From NCBI RefSeq assembly GCF_001421765.1, contig NZ_LMLA01000007.1, positions 397,510 to 461,509 of the forward strand: a stretch of 64,000 nt of DNA, read 5' to 3'. The translations under genes were made by a program, and so were the position numbers. Shown in pieces: positions 16,489-29,118 of the stretch; position 1 is the first letter of the stretch; each line of letters begins with the position of its first letter. The notes under the pieces were generated by a model, which saw nothing but the letters and a program-made list of their open reading frames with translations, ran no database searches and was not told where the DNA came from. The DNA is from Sphingomonas sp. Leaf32 (GTDB lineage Bacteria > Pseudomonadota > Alphaproteobacteria > Sphingomonadales > Sphingomonadaceae).

Positions 16489-17262
16489 ATGACACGGGTG
16501 ACGATTTCGATGGTCGATGGCGTCGCGGATGTCCGGCTGGCGCGCGGGGACAAGATGAACGCGATCGATCCGGCGATGTTCGACGCGCTGATCGACGCGA
16601 TCGATACGCTGCGGAAATCGTCGGCGCGCTGCGTGGTGCTGTCGGGCGAGGGAAGGGCGTTCTGTGCCGGGCTGGACATGGCCAGCATGGCGGCGGGTGC
16701 GGCGGGCCTCGATCTGGCGACGCGCAGCCACGGGATCGCCAATCGCGTGCAGCAGGTGGCATGGGGCTGGCGGACGCTGCCGATGCCGGTGATCGCGGCG
16801 GTGCACGGCCTCGCGTTCGGCGGGGGGATGCAGATCATGGCGGGTGCCGATGTGCGCATCGCCGCGCCCGACACCCGCTTCGCGATCCTCGAAGCGAAAT
16901 GGGGGCTGGTCGCCGATATGGCCGGCTTTGCCCTGTGGCGCGAGGTGCGCGGCGACCTGCTGCGCGAACTGGCCTTTTCCGCGCGCGAATTCACGGCGGA
17001 AGAGGCGATGCGCGGCGGGTTCGTAACACGGTTGGCGGACGATCCGCAGGGCGCGGCCATGGTCCTTGCCCGGGCGATCGCCGCGCGCAGCCCGGACGCG
17101 GTGCGCGCGGCCAAGCGGTTGGCGAACCTTGCCGACGATGCCGATCCCGCGACGATTCTCGCCGCCGAAAGCGCCGAGCAACAGGCGCTGCTCGGCGCGC
17201 CCAATCAGGTGGAGGCGGTGCGCGCCGGCATGGAGGGGCGTGCGGCGAAGTTCATCGACTGA
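16489..17262 (+). CDS. Crotonase/enoyl-CoA hydratase family protein
   Basis: A 257-residue crotonase-fold enzyme. Typical parts are the opening strand with DKMNAIDPAMFDALIDAI, the CoA-binding segment VVLSGEGRAFCAGLDM (the AFCAGLDM oxyanion-hole motif) and AVHGLAFGGGMQIMAGADVRIAA with the second oxyanion glycines. The E/E catalytic pair of true enoyl-CoA hydratase is not obvious (the second site reads ILEAKWGLVADM, a pattern found in isomerase or decarboxylase-like relatives), so the exact reaction is open. It follows the regulator by 35 bases on the same strand and may be transcribed with it. Length is typical. Confidence 0.85.
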   Translation: MTRVTISMVDGVADVRLARGDKMNAIDPAMFDALIDAIDTLRKSSARCVVLSGEGRAFCAGLDMASMAAGAAGLDLATRSHGIANRVQQVAWGWRTLPMPVIAAVHGLAFGGGMQIMAGADVRIAAPDTRFAILEAKWGLVADMAGFALWREVRGDLLRELAFSAREFTAEEAMRGGFVTRLADDPQGAAMVLARAIAARSPDAVRAAKRLANLADDADPATILAAESAEQQALLGAPNQVEAVRAGMEGRAAKFID

Positions 17263-17273
17263 ACTCACCGGTC

Positions 17274-17367
17274 GTCATTCCGGCGAAAGCGGGAATCCAT
17301 AGACGCTGAGGTCTGGTGCAGGCGGGTGGCGTCGGCGTGTATGGACTCCCGCCTTCGCGGGAGTGAC
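17274..17367. repeat. Inverted-repeat element, GTCATTCC type
   Basis: About 94 bases between convergent genes. It starts GTCATTCCGGCGAAAGCGGG and ends in CCCGCCTTCGCGGGAGTGAC, giving terminal inverted arms plus an inner hairpin. The same kind of unit occurs at 32971-33063 and 33090-33184. It can fold strongly and may end transcription of the crotonase and aguB from both sides. Confidence 0.8.
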
Positions 17368-17413
17368 GGGGCCTATGGTCGGTCCTGCTGCGACGCTCCC
17401 TCGCTGACTGGCC

Positions 17414-18259
17414 TCAAATATCCTGCACCAGCCGCCCGTACAGGTCCGGCCGGCGGTCGCGGAAAAATCCGAACGCCGCGCGGTGGCGCTTCACCCGGTC
17501 CAGGTCGAAGGTCGCGGTGATGACGCCCTCTTCCTCGCGGTCCAGTTCCGCCACGATGTCGCCGCGCTCATCCGTGATGAACGAGGTGCCATAGAAGGTC
17601 TGGCCATGCTCCACGCCGACCCGGTTGGCGGCGACGACCGGCGCGACGTTCGACACGGCATGGCCGACCATCGCCCGCCGCCACAGCCGCGCGGTGTCGA
17701 GGCTGGTGTCATGCGGTTCGCTGCCGATCGCGGTCGGAAAGAACAGGACCTGCGCCCCCATCAGCATCAGCGCACGGGCGGTTTCGGGATACCATTGGTC
17801 CCAGCAGATGCCGACGCCCAGCTTCGCCGGGCCGTCCCACACCTTGAACCCGGTATTGCCGGGGCGGAAATAGAATTTCTCCTCATATCCCGGACCGTCT
17901 GGGATATGGCTCTTGCGATACACGCCCTGGATGCGGCCATCGGGGTCGATCATCGCCAGGCTGTTGTAATGATGCTGGCCGTCCAGTTCGAAGAAGCTGG
18001 TCGGGATCGCGATCTTCAGCTCGCGTGCGAGTTCCTGCATCGCCCGCACCGCCTTGTGCTCCGCCACCGGTTTGGCGTTGGCGAACAGCCCTTCGTCCTC
18101 GACGCGGCAGAAATATTCGCCCTCGAACAATTCGGGCGGCAGCACGACCTGCGCCCCCCGAGCGGCGGCTTCGCGGACGAGGCGCGAGACATTGGCGATG
18201 TTGCGGTCGATATCGGCAGTGAAGCCGAGCTGGAGCGCGGCAACGGTGATGTCGGTCAT
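17414..18259 (-). CDS. aguB: N-carbamoylputrescine amidase
   Basis: A 281-residue nitrilase-superfamily enzyme that turns N-carbamoylputrescine into putrescine, CO2 and ammonia in the cytoplasm. The catalytic triad is visible: Glu43 in LPPELFEG, Lys116 in YRKSHIPDG and Cys152 in GVGICWDQWYPE; the QWYPE context is characteristic of AguB. The ATG at 18259 has AGGA eight bases upstream, which sits in the stop codon of the preceding small ORF; longer frames reach further but would run into that ORF. Together with the agmatine deiminase gene upstream it gives the two-step route from agmatine to putrescine. The length is standard. Confidence 0.95.
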   Translation of the reverse strand: MTDITVAALQLGFTADIDRNIANVSRLVREAAARGAQVVLPPELFEGEYFCRVEDEGLFANAKPVAEHKAVRAMQELARELKIAIPTSFFELDGQHHYNSLAMIDPDGRIQGVYRKSHIPDGPGYEEKFYFRPGNTGFKVWDGPAKLGVGICWDQWYPETARALMLMGAQVLFFPTAIGSEPHDTSLDTARLWRRAMVGHAVSNVAPVVAANRVGVEHGQTFYGTSFITDERGDIVAELDREEEGVITATFDLDRVKRHRAAFGFFRDRRPDLYGRLVQDI

Positions 18260-18267
18260 GGACGGTC

Positions 18268-18462
18268 CTAAAGCGTGACGCAGAAACGGGCGGCGACGGG
18301 AATAAGGGCGAGATACAGCAGGATCGTGACACCGCAACCGGCGACGATTGCCCGGGTACGGGTGCTGCGTCGAAGCACGGCGGGCACGATCAGGAACATG
18401 GGAAGCGAGCGCGGCACATAACAGAAGGTCGCCCCCGCCGCCACGCTGTGCCGGGCGATCAA
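18268..18462 (-). CDS. Possible small membrane protein between aguA and aguB
   Basis: A frame of 64 codons. Its TTG start at 18462 overlaps the aguA stop (TTGA) and its TAG lies eight bases before the aguB ATG, so it fills the gap between the two enzymes almost exactly. The predicted product has two hydrophobic stretches (FLIVPAVL and AIVAGCGVTILLYLALIPVAA) separated by an Arg-rich loop. A shorter start at ATG 18399 would leave 43 residues. The packing favours a real gene, for example a small transporter-associated or membrane peptide, but no family is recognised. Confidence 0.45.
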   Translation of the reverse strand: MIARHSVAAGATFCYVPRSLPMFLIVPAVLRRSTRTRAIVAGCGVTILLYLALIPVAARFCVTL

Positions 18463-19427
18463 GCCGCCGGAATCTGCTGGCTGATGCAGTGGAAGCTGCC
18501 GCCGCCGGTCAGGATATGATCGGCGCGCAAGCCGACGACCTCATGATCCGGGAAGATGTCGGCGAACGCCGCGACGGCCGCATCGTCGGTGCCGGTCCCG
18601 TACAACGGCACGACCACCGCGGCATTGCCGATATAGAAGTTCATGTGGCTGCCCGGAATGATCTCTTCCTCGGGCGACAGCACGCGGCCGGGGGAGGGGA
18701 CCAGCACGACCTCCACGCCGAACGCCTTCGCGCGGGCGGCGGCATCCTGATAGATGCGCCAGTTCGGATCGTTCTCCGCCGCTTCCGGGATCGCCAGCCG
18801 GTTCGGGCCGACGAAGCGCGCCAGATTGTCGACATGACCATCGGTATGGTCGTTGATGAGGCCGTCGCCCAGCCACAGCACCCGGTCATAGCCCAGATCT
18901 TCATACAATCGGGTTTCCGCCGCGCCCTTGTAGAAGCCGATGTTTCGATTGGGGTTCAGCAGGCATTGCTCGGTGGTCACGACCAGCCCGGTGCCGTCGC
19001 CGTCCAGCGCGCCGCCTTCGACCACCCAGTCGTGATCCGCCACGGTCATGCCGCGTTCGTTGGCCAGTCGCAGGCCGACATCGTCGTCGCCGGGCAGGTC
19101 GTATTTGCCACCCCAGCCATTGAAGCGAAAGCGATGGGCGGTGCCGTCGCCGCCGATGATCGGGCCGGTATCGCGCAGCCAGATGTCGCCGAACGGCTGG
19201 ATCACGACCTCGGCGAACGGCGCGCGCTGCCGTGCATCGTCGGCGGCCTCGATATCGGCGGCGACCAGCAGCACCTTCTCCCCCCGGCCATCGGCATGGA
19301 CGGCGCGGGCGAAGGCGACGACTTCGTCACGGGCGGGGTCGATGTCGTCCTGCCACAGTTCGGCGTGGCTGGGATAGCCGATCCATACGGCGGCGTGGGT
19401 GGCCCATTCGGGTTTCGGCGCGATCAT
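18459..19427 (-). CDS. aguA: Agmatine deiminase
   Basis: A 322-residue peptidyl-arginine-deiminase-type enzyme that converts agmatine to N-carbamoylputrescine and ammonia. Family motifs are the N-terminal PEWATHAAVWIGYPSH, the substrate-side NDHTDGHVDNLARF, SHMNFYIGN, and the C-terminal GGGSFHC with the nucleophile Cys314. The start at 19427 (ATG before IAPKPEW) gives the normal N terminus; the frame is open further upstream but that part is not conserved-looking. It is the first gene of an aguA - small ORF - aguB operon and supplies the AguB substrate. Confidence 0.95.
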   Translation of the reverse strand: MIAPKPEWATHAAVWIGYPSHAELWQDDIDPARDEVVAFARAVHADGRGEKVLLVAADIEAADDARQRAPFAEVVIQPFGDIWLRDTGPIIGGDGTAHRFRFNGWGGKYDLPGDDDVGLRLANERGMTVADHDWVVEGGALDGDGTGLVVTTEQCLLNPNRNIGFYKGAAETRLYEDLGYDRVLWLGDGLINDHTDGHVDNLARFVGPNRLAIPEAAENDPNWRIYQDAAARAKAFGVEVVLVPSPGRVLSPEEEIIPGSHMNFYIGNAAVVVPLYGTGTDDAAVAAFADIFPDHEVVGLRADHILTGGGSFHCISQQIPAA

Positions 19428-19508
19428 GCGCGCGGAAATAATCGATCGCGGCGCCAAGGAAAAGGGGCGGGTAGACGATCGGAGGAGAACGGGCACAAGT
19501 GGCGTTCC

Positions 19509-19590
19509 GTCACCCCGGACTTGATCCGGGGTCCCGCTTTTTACTGACGTCCGAAGAAGAAGCGGGACCCCGGGTCAAGCCCGGGGTTAC
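19509..19590. repeat. Inverted-repeat element, CACCCCGG type
   Basis: About 82 bases: left arm GTCACCCCGGACTTGATCC followed by GGGGTCCCGCTT, right arm AAGCGGGACCCCGGGTCAAG then CCCGGGGTTAC. The arms pair almost fully. It lies between the divergent aguA and transaldolase genes. Related copies: 21335-21416 and, with extra terminal repeats, the larger elements at 45445 and 62713. Confidence 0.85.
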
Positions 19591-19716
19591 GAAGTGAGGG
19601 GGGCGAGGCGCTCGCTATCGGCCGATGCCCATCGCCATCCCCCGCAAACCTTGCCCCGACGGCGGCGATGCGCGATGGGGCGGCCAGTGCCTCCATCCGC
19701 CAGGAACCCGAGTCCC

Positions 19717-20370
19717 ATGAAATTCTTCGTCGACACCGCCGATACCAACGACATCCGCGAACTGGCCGATACCGGCCTGCTCGATGGCGTCACCACCAAC
19801 CCCTCGCTGATCCACAAGTCGGGCCGCGACTTCCTCGAAGTGGTCGCCGAAATCTGTTCGATCACCGATGGCCCGGTATCGGCCGAAGTGGTCGCGCTCG
19901 ACCATGAAGGCATGATGCGCGAGGCCGAAATCCTGCGCAAGATCGCCGACAATGTCGCGGTGAAGGTGCCGCTGACCATCGACGGCCTCAAGACCTGCAA
20001 GGCGCTGACCGATGATGGTACGATGGTCAACGTCACGCTGTGCTTCTCCGCCAACCAGGCGCTGCTGGCGGCAAAAGCCGGCGCATCGTTCGTCTCGCCC
20101 TTCGTCGGGCGGCATGACGATATCGGCTTCGATGGCATGGGCCTCATCAGCGACATCCGCCTGATCTATGACAATTACGATTTCGGCACCGAAATCCTGG
20201 TCGCCAGCGTCCGGCATCCGATCCACGTCCTCGAATCGGCCAAGCTTGGCGCCGACGTCATGACCGCACCGCCATCGGTCATCCGCGCGCTGGTCAAGCA
20301 TCCGCTCACCGACAAGGGCATCGAAGGCTTCATGGCCGATTGGGCCAAGTCGGGCCAGCAGATCGGCTGA
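19717..20370 (+). CDS. fsa: Transaldolase (short, FSA/TalC-type)
   Basis: A 217-residue transaldolase of the small MipB/TalC class. The start [13 protein letters not shown], the TTNPSLI turn, Lys83 in NVAVKVPLT (the Schiff-base lysine) and the closing [11 protein letters not shown] and [12 protein letters not shown] segments are characteristic. In the pentose phosphate pathway it exchanges a dihydroxyacetone unit between sugar phosphates; some members are fructose-6-phosphate aldolases, and sequence alone does not settle which. The ATG at 19717 follows CAGGAA. The frame continues upstream through repeat DNA, which is not part of the gene. Length is standard. Confidence 0.93.
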   Translation: MKFFVDTADTNDIRELADTGLLDGVTTNPSLIHKSGRDFLEVVAEICSITDGPVSAEVVALDHEGMMREAEILRKIADNVAVKVPLTIDGLKTCKALTDDGTMVNVTLCFSANQALLAAKAGASFVSPFVGRHDDIGFDGMGLISDIRLIYDNYDFGTEILVASVRHPIHVLESAKLGADVMTAPPSVIRALVKHPLTDKGIEGFMADWAKSGQQIG

Positions 20371-20413
20371 TCCGGGTTCGACAGCGGCTGCAGCATGGCG
20401 CTATTGAGCGACC

Positions 20414-21295
20414 ATGACGCAGCCGCTGCCGCTGGCTTTCGCCACCCATCTCGCCCGCGACCGCCGCCGGTCGGCGCATACCGTCCGGGCCTATGCCGCG
20501 ACCTCCGAACGGCTGATCGCCTTTTTGCAGGGCCATTGGGGCGGAGCGGTCGATGCCGCCGCGCTCCACCGCATCACCGCCGCCGACCTGCGCGCGTTCC
20601 TTGCGCATCGCCGCGAACAGGGGCTGGGCAATGCCGCCGCCGCGCGCGAATTATCGGCGGTGCGCGCGTTCCTCACCTTTGCCGGGGGCGAAGCGCCGCC
20701 GTTGCGCGGGCCCCGCGTCGCGAAGAACGTGCCCCGCCCGATTTCCCCGGACGAAGCCGTCGCGCTGGCCGAAGAGGTCGCCGATGCCGCCGCCGAGCCA
20801 TGGATCGGCGCAAGGGACTGGGCGATCCTGCTGCTGCTTTACGGCGCGGGCCTGCGCATAGGTGAGGCCTTGTCCCTGACCGGCCGTGCGCTGCCGCTGG
20901 GGGAAACGCTTGTCGTGACCGGCAAGCGCGACAAGACGCGGATGGTGCCGCTGCTTCCACCCGTCCGCGCGGCGGTGGACGCATATGTCGCGCAGCAACC
21001 CTGGGGCACCGCGCGCGATGCGCCGTTGTTCCGCGGGGCGAAGGGCGGGCCGCTCGATGCCGGGGTGGTGCGCAAGGCGGTGCGCACGGCGCGGGTCGCG
21101 CTGGGGCTGGGCGACCGTACGACACCCCATGCGCTGCGCCACAGTTTCGCGACGCATCTGCTGGGGCGGGGGGCGGATTTGCGCTCGCTCCAGGCGCTGC
21201 TCGGCCATGCCAGCCTGTCGTCGACCCAGATCTACACGGCGGTCGATGCCGCGCATCTGCTGGACGTGTACCGGAATGCGCATCCGCACGGGTGA
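20414..21295 (+). CDS. xerC: Tyrosine recombinase XerC
   Basis: A 293-residue tyrosine recombinase with an N-terminal SAM-like core-binding domain and a C-terminal catalytic domain. The catalytic set is complete: Arg148 (AGLRIGE), Lys171 (TGKRDKTR), His239 and Arg242 (HALRHSFATHL), His265 (GHASLS) and Tyr274 (QIYT). The length and the LLGHASLSSTQIYT sequence fit chromosomal XerC, which with XerD resolves chromosome dimers at dif. Nothing around it looks like a mobile island, so it is the housekeeping enzyme and not an integrase. It follows transaldolase by 43 bases. Confidence 0.92.
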   Translation: MTQPLPLAFATHLARDRRRSAHTVRAYAATSERLIAFLQGHWGGAVDAAALHRITAADLRAFLAHRREQGLGNAAAARELSAVRAFLTFAGGEAPPLRGPRVAKNVPRPISPDEAVALAEEVADAAAEPWIGARDWAILLLLYGAGLRIGEALSLTGRALPLGETLVVTGKRDKTRMVPLLPPVRAAVDAYVAQQPWGTARDAPLFRGAKGGPLDAGVVRKAVRTARVALGLGDRTTPHALRHSFATHLLGRGADLRSLQALLGHASLSSTQIYTAVDAAHLLDVYRNAHPHG

Positions 21296-21334
21296 GGTGC
21301 GTTGGCCGGATGTCAGGCCGGTACGGGCATTCTC

Positions 21335-21416
21335 GTCACCCCGGACTTGATCCGGGGTCCCGCTTCTTTCTCTATCCGCAGTGAAAAGCGGGACCTAGGA
21401 TCAAGTCCGGGGTGAC
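21335..21416. repeat. Inverted-repeat element, CACCCCGG type
   Basis: About 82 bases with near-complete palindromic arms (GTCACCCCGGACTTGATCC ... and GGATCAAGTCCGGGGTGAC). It is the same family as the unit at 19509, and lies after xerC, opposite the end of the atp operon. The remaining bases to atpC (21417-21558) hold a short open frame that I do not consider a gene. Confidence 0.85.
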
Positions 21417-21558
21417 GGTGAGGGGGAGCAAGCGATGAAAATCAATCAGCGCTCACGCTGCTGCGTTCGGATCTGGCCCGCAGTTTTTCCCCAGACGCAC
21501 GAACGCCGCGCCGAACCATCGTCCGACGCGGCGCTGGCGCGTAACGCTGTCCGAAGCC

Positions 21559-21810
21559 TTACCCGGCCTGCTCGGCGAGGATCGTCAGCCCCTTGGCCGT
21601 CACCTCGGCAAAGCCGCCGCGGATCGCGATGCGTTCCGCCTCACCTTTTTCGGCGCGCTGGATCAGGACGTCGCCGTCGCGGATCGTAGACATGAACGGG
21701 GCATGGCCTTCCAGCACGCCGAAGTCGCCTTCGGTGCCCGGCACGGTGACCATGTAGACCGATTCCGATCGCACCAGCTTTTCGGGGGTCACGAGTTCGA
21801 AGTGGAGCAT
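21559..21810 (-). CDS. atpC: ATP synthase F1 subunit epsilon, short form
   Basis: An 83-residue epsilon subunit. It keeps the N-terminal beta-sandwich ([48 protein letters not shown]) and ends just after LTILAEQ. The C-terminal pair of helices that in E. coli regulates and inhibits the enzyme is missing entirely; most epsilon subunits have about 130 residues. This short form is a known feature of some alphaproteobacteria. It still can join gamma and the c-ring. It is the last gene of the operon, 122 bases after atpD; that gap is filled by a repeat. Confidence 0.92.
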   Translation of the reverse strand: MLHFELVTPEKLVRSESVYMVTVPGTEGDFGVLEGHAPFMSTIRDGDVLIQRAEKGEAERIAIRGGFAEVTAKGLTILAEQAG

Positions 21811-21823
21811 ATCTAATACCTTA

Positions 21824-21923
21824 CCCCCTCTCCCCTTCAGGGGAGAGGGCCGGGGAGAGGGGCTGTCGGGAGAGGCGTCGCGCTGCCCCTCTCCCTAACC
21901 CTCTCCCCCTGAAGGGGAGAGGG
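21824..21923. repeat. Inverted-repeat element, CCCTCTCCCC type (atpD-atpC gap)
   Basis: A 100-base unit: CCCTCTCCCCTTCAGGGGAG near one end and CCCTCTCCCCCTGAAGGGGA near the other, each a hairpin by itself and also mutually inverted. A sister copy sits in the atpA-atpG gap (24882-24988). In the transcript it would form long stems and could tune mRNA decay or translation of atpC. Confidence 0.85.
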
Positions 21924-21932
21924 AACAGCGCT

Positions 21933-23988
<2,056 letters not shown>

Positions 23989-23992
<4 letters not shown>

Positions 23993-24867
23993 AGCGCTTC
24001 GGCGCCCGAAATGATCTCGACCAGTTCGGTCGTGATCGCGGCCTGGCGGGTGCGGTTATATTCGATGGTCAGGCGGTTGATGAGGTCGCCCGCATTGCGC
24101 GTGGCATTGTCCATCGCGGTCATCTTCGACCCCTGCTCCGACGCCGCATTTTCTTTCATCGCGCGATAGATCTGCACGGCGATGTTGGTCGGCAACAGGC
24201 TGTCGAGGATCGCTTCCTCGCTCGGCTCGTACTCGACCACCGCATCGGCGGCGGGCTGGGCCGACTGCACCGGAATCTTGACCGGGATCAGCTGCTGCTC
24301 GGTCGGCTCCTGCGTCAACACCGTCTTGAACGTGGCGTAGAACAGGTGCGCGACGTCGAACTCACCCGCTTCGTAGCGGCGGATCAGGTCGTCGGCATAG
24401 CCCTTCGCATCGGCGAAGGTCAGCTTGCCCAGATCGCCGGGTTCGACCGCGTGGACGAAGCCTTCGCGGAACTGGCGCGCTAGTACCGCGCGACCCTTGC
24501 GGCCGATCGTCAGGAACTTGACGGTCTTGCCCTGCTCCTGAAGTTCGAGCGCGCGGCGTCGGGCGAGGCGGGCGATGTTCGAATTGAACGCGCCGGCCAG
24601 CCCCTTGTCCGACGTCGCGACGACGAACAGGTGGACCTGGTCGCGGCCGGTGCCGGCGAGCAGCGGCGAGCTGCCCTCAGTGATCTGCGCGGTGCTGGCG
24701 AGGCTGGCGACGACCTGCTCGACCCGCTGCGCATAGGGGCGACCGGCCTCTGCCGCTTCCTGCGCACGGCGCAGCTTCGCGGCGGCGACCATCTTCATCG
24801 CCTTGGTGATCTTCTGCGTCGACTTCACCGAGCCGATGCGCAGTTTCAGGGCCTTGAGTGACGCCAT
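23989..24867 (-). CDS. atpG: ATP synthase F1 subunit gamma
   Basis: A 292-residue central-stalk subunit. The N-terminal helix (MASLKALKLRIGSVKSTQKITKAMKMVAAAKLRRAQ, of which KITKAMKMVAAAK is the diagnostic part) and the C-terminal MTAMDNATRNAGDLINRL followed by YNRTRQAAITTELVEI form the rotating coiled coil. The centre has the alpha/beta domain with TSDKGLAGAFN. Start at ATG 24867, after AGGAAGAAGAA; an in-frame extension upstream is repeat DNA. It is separated from atpA by 130 bases containing a repeat. Confidence 0.96.
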
Positions 24868-24881
24868 ATTCTTCTTCCTGC

Positions 24882-24988
24882 TCCCTCTCTCCGCTTTGCG
24901 GGGAGAGGGTCGGGGAGAGGGGGCTTCGTTACCGAGCGGCCCGCATTTCCCCTCTCCCAACCCTCTCCCCGCCAAGCGGAGAGAGGGC
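24882..24988. repeat. Inverted-repeat element, CCCTCTCCCC type (atpA-atpG gap)
   Basis: A 107-base unit with CCCTCTCTCCGCTTTGCGGG at one end and CCCGCCAAGCGGAGAGAGGG at the other, inverted to each other, and inner copies of GGGAGAGGGTCGGGGAGAGG. It lies wholly between the atpA stop and the atpG ribosome site. Compare the unit at 21824. Confidence 0.85.
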
Positions 24989-24997
24989 TAGTGGATG

Positions 24998-27105
<2,108 letters not shown>

Positions 27106-27344
27106 GCGCGCGTCCTTGTCAGGGGTCAACTTCAAAATCCCATGCAGGTAAGGGGGCCGCCATTCCAACCGCCGTCGCGAACAATGTCGCGCCGCTGACC
27201 GGCCCATGCGCCCCCGATGGGTCGTGGGGCCGCTAGCATCGGTGTCACGATTTCGCAAGCTTTGTGGGACGCCGTGTGGCGCGATGTGATTCGGATGCAA
27301 GCTGAACGGGGGATTATCGGGATAGTTAGAAGAAGGAAGTTTGG

Positions 27345-27503
27345 TTCACGCGAAGGCGCGGAGACGCGGAGGAGTTGTGCTCGGTGTGAGGAGGTCCGCG
27401 TAAGCGACCTGATCGCTTCGCTGCAACGAAACGACATGTCTGCCGAGCGCAAGGGCCGTGGCCCCGAATACGACCCCTTCGCGTCTCCGCGCCTTCGCGT
27501 GAA
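27345..27503. repeat. Inverted-repeat element with 23-bp perfect ends, TTCACGCGAAGG type
   Basis: A 159-base unit. Its first 23 bases (starting TTCACGCGAAGGCGCGGAGA) are the exact reverse complement of its last 23. The middle has no long frame. It fills most of the 406-base gap (27106-27511) between the start of the atp operon and the end of the protease gene; the other part, 27106-27344, must hold the atp promoter, which I cannot locate with confidence. Relatives lie at 51752-51901 and 60144-60377. Confidence 0.88.
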
Positions 27504-27511
27504 AACCCCTT

Positions 27512-29062
27512 CTACTTCGCCGCCGTGCAGCGATAGACCAGCCGTTCGTTGACTTGGCTCGGCAAAGCGGTGCGAATCGCCGATTGCTGGGTCGCCAGCG
27601 CGGCGCGCCCGCCGGTGTCGGCGGCGCAGGCCTTTTGCTGGACCTGGCCCCTGAGCGACCGGGCACGGTTCATCGCCTCGGCTGACAGCAAATAGCGGCT
27701 GTTCGTGTAGCTGCCGCTGACGGGATCGAAGCGCAGGACGGACACAGTCGCATCCTCACTCGGGACCAGGATGCGTTCCCAGCCGCCGCCCGGCGCCTCG
27801 GCATATTGGGTGCGGCCGTTCATGCAGCCATCGGCACGCCAGTCGAAGCGGACGGTTTCGACCGGCGACAGGATGATGCGGCTGCGTTCGGGGACCAGCG
27901 TGCATTGCAGCGCGCCTGACAGCGGCGTCGCGCGGGTTGCGGCGGTGACGCCCGATTCGTCTGCGGCGGCAATCGATTCGGGGTCGAAGTCGGGCCGGAG
28001 CAGGAAGGTCGCGATGGCCGCGACGAACAGCACGCCGCCGCCGATCGCGGCAAGCCGCGCCTGCTTCTTCGTCTGCCGCCGGGTCCCCAGCAGCCCGGCG
28101 CCGCCGATCGCCAGCACCGATAGCGCCAGCAACAGCGCCGCGCCGGCGATCATGTTCTCGCGGGTCTCGGCATTGTCGGCCCGTGCTTTTTCCAGCGCGA
28201 CCTCGCGGTCGTCGCGGGCGCGTTCGGCGGCGGCACGGGCGCGCTCGCGTTCCTCGACGCCCTGCCGTTCGGCCTCCGCCCGGTCGCGCGCATCGGCATC
28301 GGCCAGCGTCAGGCACGGGGTGGCGATGGTCGACACGGACTGGCTCGCTTCCCGCAGGAACGCGATCAGTTCGCCATCGGCGATGGCGAAGGCGAAGCTG
28401 GCGTCGCCTTCTTCACCACGGGTCAGTGCAGAATTTACCCCCAGCACCCGGCCGCAACGGTCGAGCAGCGGCCCGCCAGAATTGCCGCGCGCGATGCTGG
28501 CGGTGTGGACCAGCACGGCGGTCCCCTCCAGCGTGCGGTTGCCCGACATAACCCCCTGCGACCGCACCGGCGCGGTCGGCGTCACGAAATCATCGGCCGA
28601 CCGCGCGGTGGCCAGGTCGACATTGCCCGGATAGCCGAGCGAGATCAGCGGATCGCTCTCACCCAACGGCCCGGTGTAGAGCGTCAGCGGCGGCAGGCGC
28701 ACGCCGCTGACCTCGATCAGCGCCAGGTCGCGCGACTTGTCGATGCGCAGCACGCGTCCCTCGAACGACTTGTCGCCTTCCGACGGGACGACGCCGACCA
28801 CCGCCTCGCCCGGATAGCGCTCCAACAGTTCGACGACATGCGCGTTGGTGACGATCCGGCCCGGCGCGATGGCGAAGCCGGTGCCGTGTTCGACATCGAC
28901 CATCTCGCCATCGACCGTGGCGATGACCACGACCCGCACCACCCCGCGCGCCGCCGCCGACACGTCGTCGGCACGGGCAGGGGCTGCCAGTACCAGCATC
29001 GCCGCCAGCGCGGTGATCCAGCGGGCGAGCAGGCGGACGAGCGGCATCGGAGCTTTGGTCAT
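27512..29062 (-). CDS. Trypsin-like serine protease with coiled coil and membrane segments
   Basis: A 516-residue S1-type protease. After a signal peptide (MLVLAAPARA) comes a trypsin/DegP-like domain with the full triad: His75 (TNAHVV), Asp112 (SRDLALIEV) and Ser195 (ARGNSGGPLL). Then a charged helix rich in Glu, Arg and Ala (about residues 260-300) is likely a coiled coil. Two hydrophobic segments follow (AGAALLLALSVLAIGGAGLL and AAIGGGVLFVAAIATFLL), and a Cys-containing C-terminal domain of about 130 residues ends the protein. There is no PDZ domain. It is probably periplasmic and membrane-held. Its target is unknown; the next upstream gene on the same strand is a second peptidase. Confidence 0.85.
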   Translation of the reverse strand: MTKAPMPLVRLLARWITALAAMLVLAAPARADDVSAAARGVVRVVVIATVDGEMVDVEHGTGFAIAPGRIVTNAHVVELLERYPGEAVVGVVPSEGDKSFEGRVLRIDKSRDLALIEVSGVRLPPLTLYTGPLGESDPLISLGYPGNVDLATARSADDFVTPTAPVRSQGVMSGNRTLEGTAVLVHTASIARGNSGGPLLDRCGRVLGVNSALTRGEEGDASFAFAIADGELIAFLREASQSVSTIATPCLTLADADARDRAEAERQGVEERERARAAAERARDDREVALEKARADNAETRENMIAGAALLLALSVLAIGGAGLLGTRRQTKKQARLAAIGGGVLFVAAIATFLLRPDFDPESIAAADESGVTAATRATPLSGALQCTLVPERSRIILSPVETVRFDWRADGCMNGRTQYAEAPGGGWERILVPSEDATVSVLRFDPVSGSYTNSRYLLSAEAMNRARSLRGQVQQKACAADTGGRAALATQQSAIRTALPSQVNERLVYRCTAAK

Positions 29063-29118
29063 GACGCCGCCGTTTCCGACAAAGCAGCGCGCGGGGCAAG
29101 GGGGCGTGCGGCGCCCGT

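Noticed and set aside
20414-21295. Tyrosine recombinase as a phage or island integrase
   Set aside because: Length and motifs fit chromosomal XerC; no attachment-site repeats, tRNA end or foreign genes are beside it.
21435-21689. Open frame on the plus strand opposite the atpC end
   Set aside because: It overlaps the conserved atpC gene, is Arg/Ser/Pro rich and has no family features.
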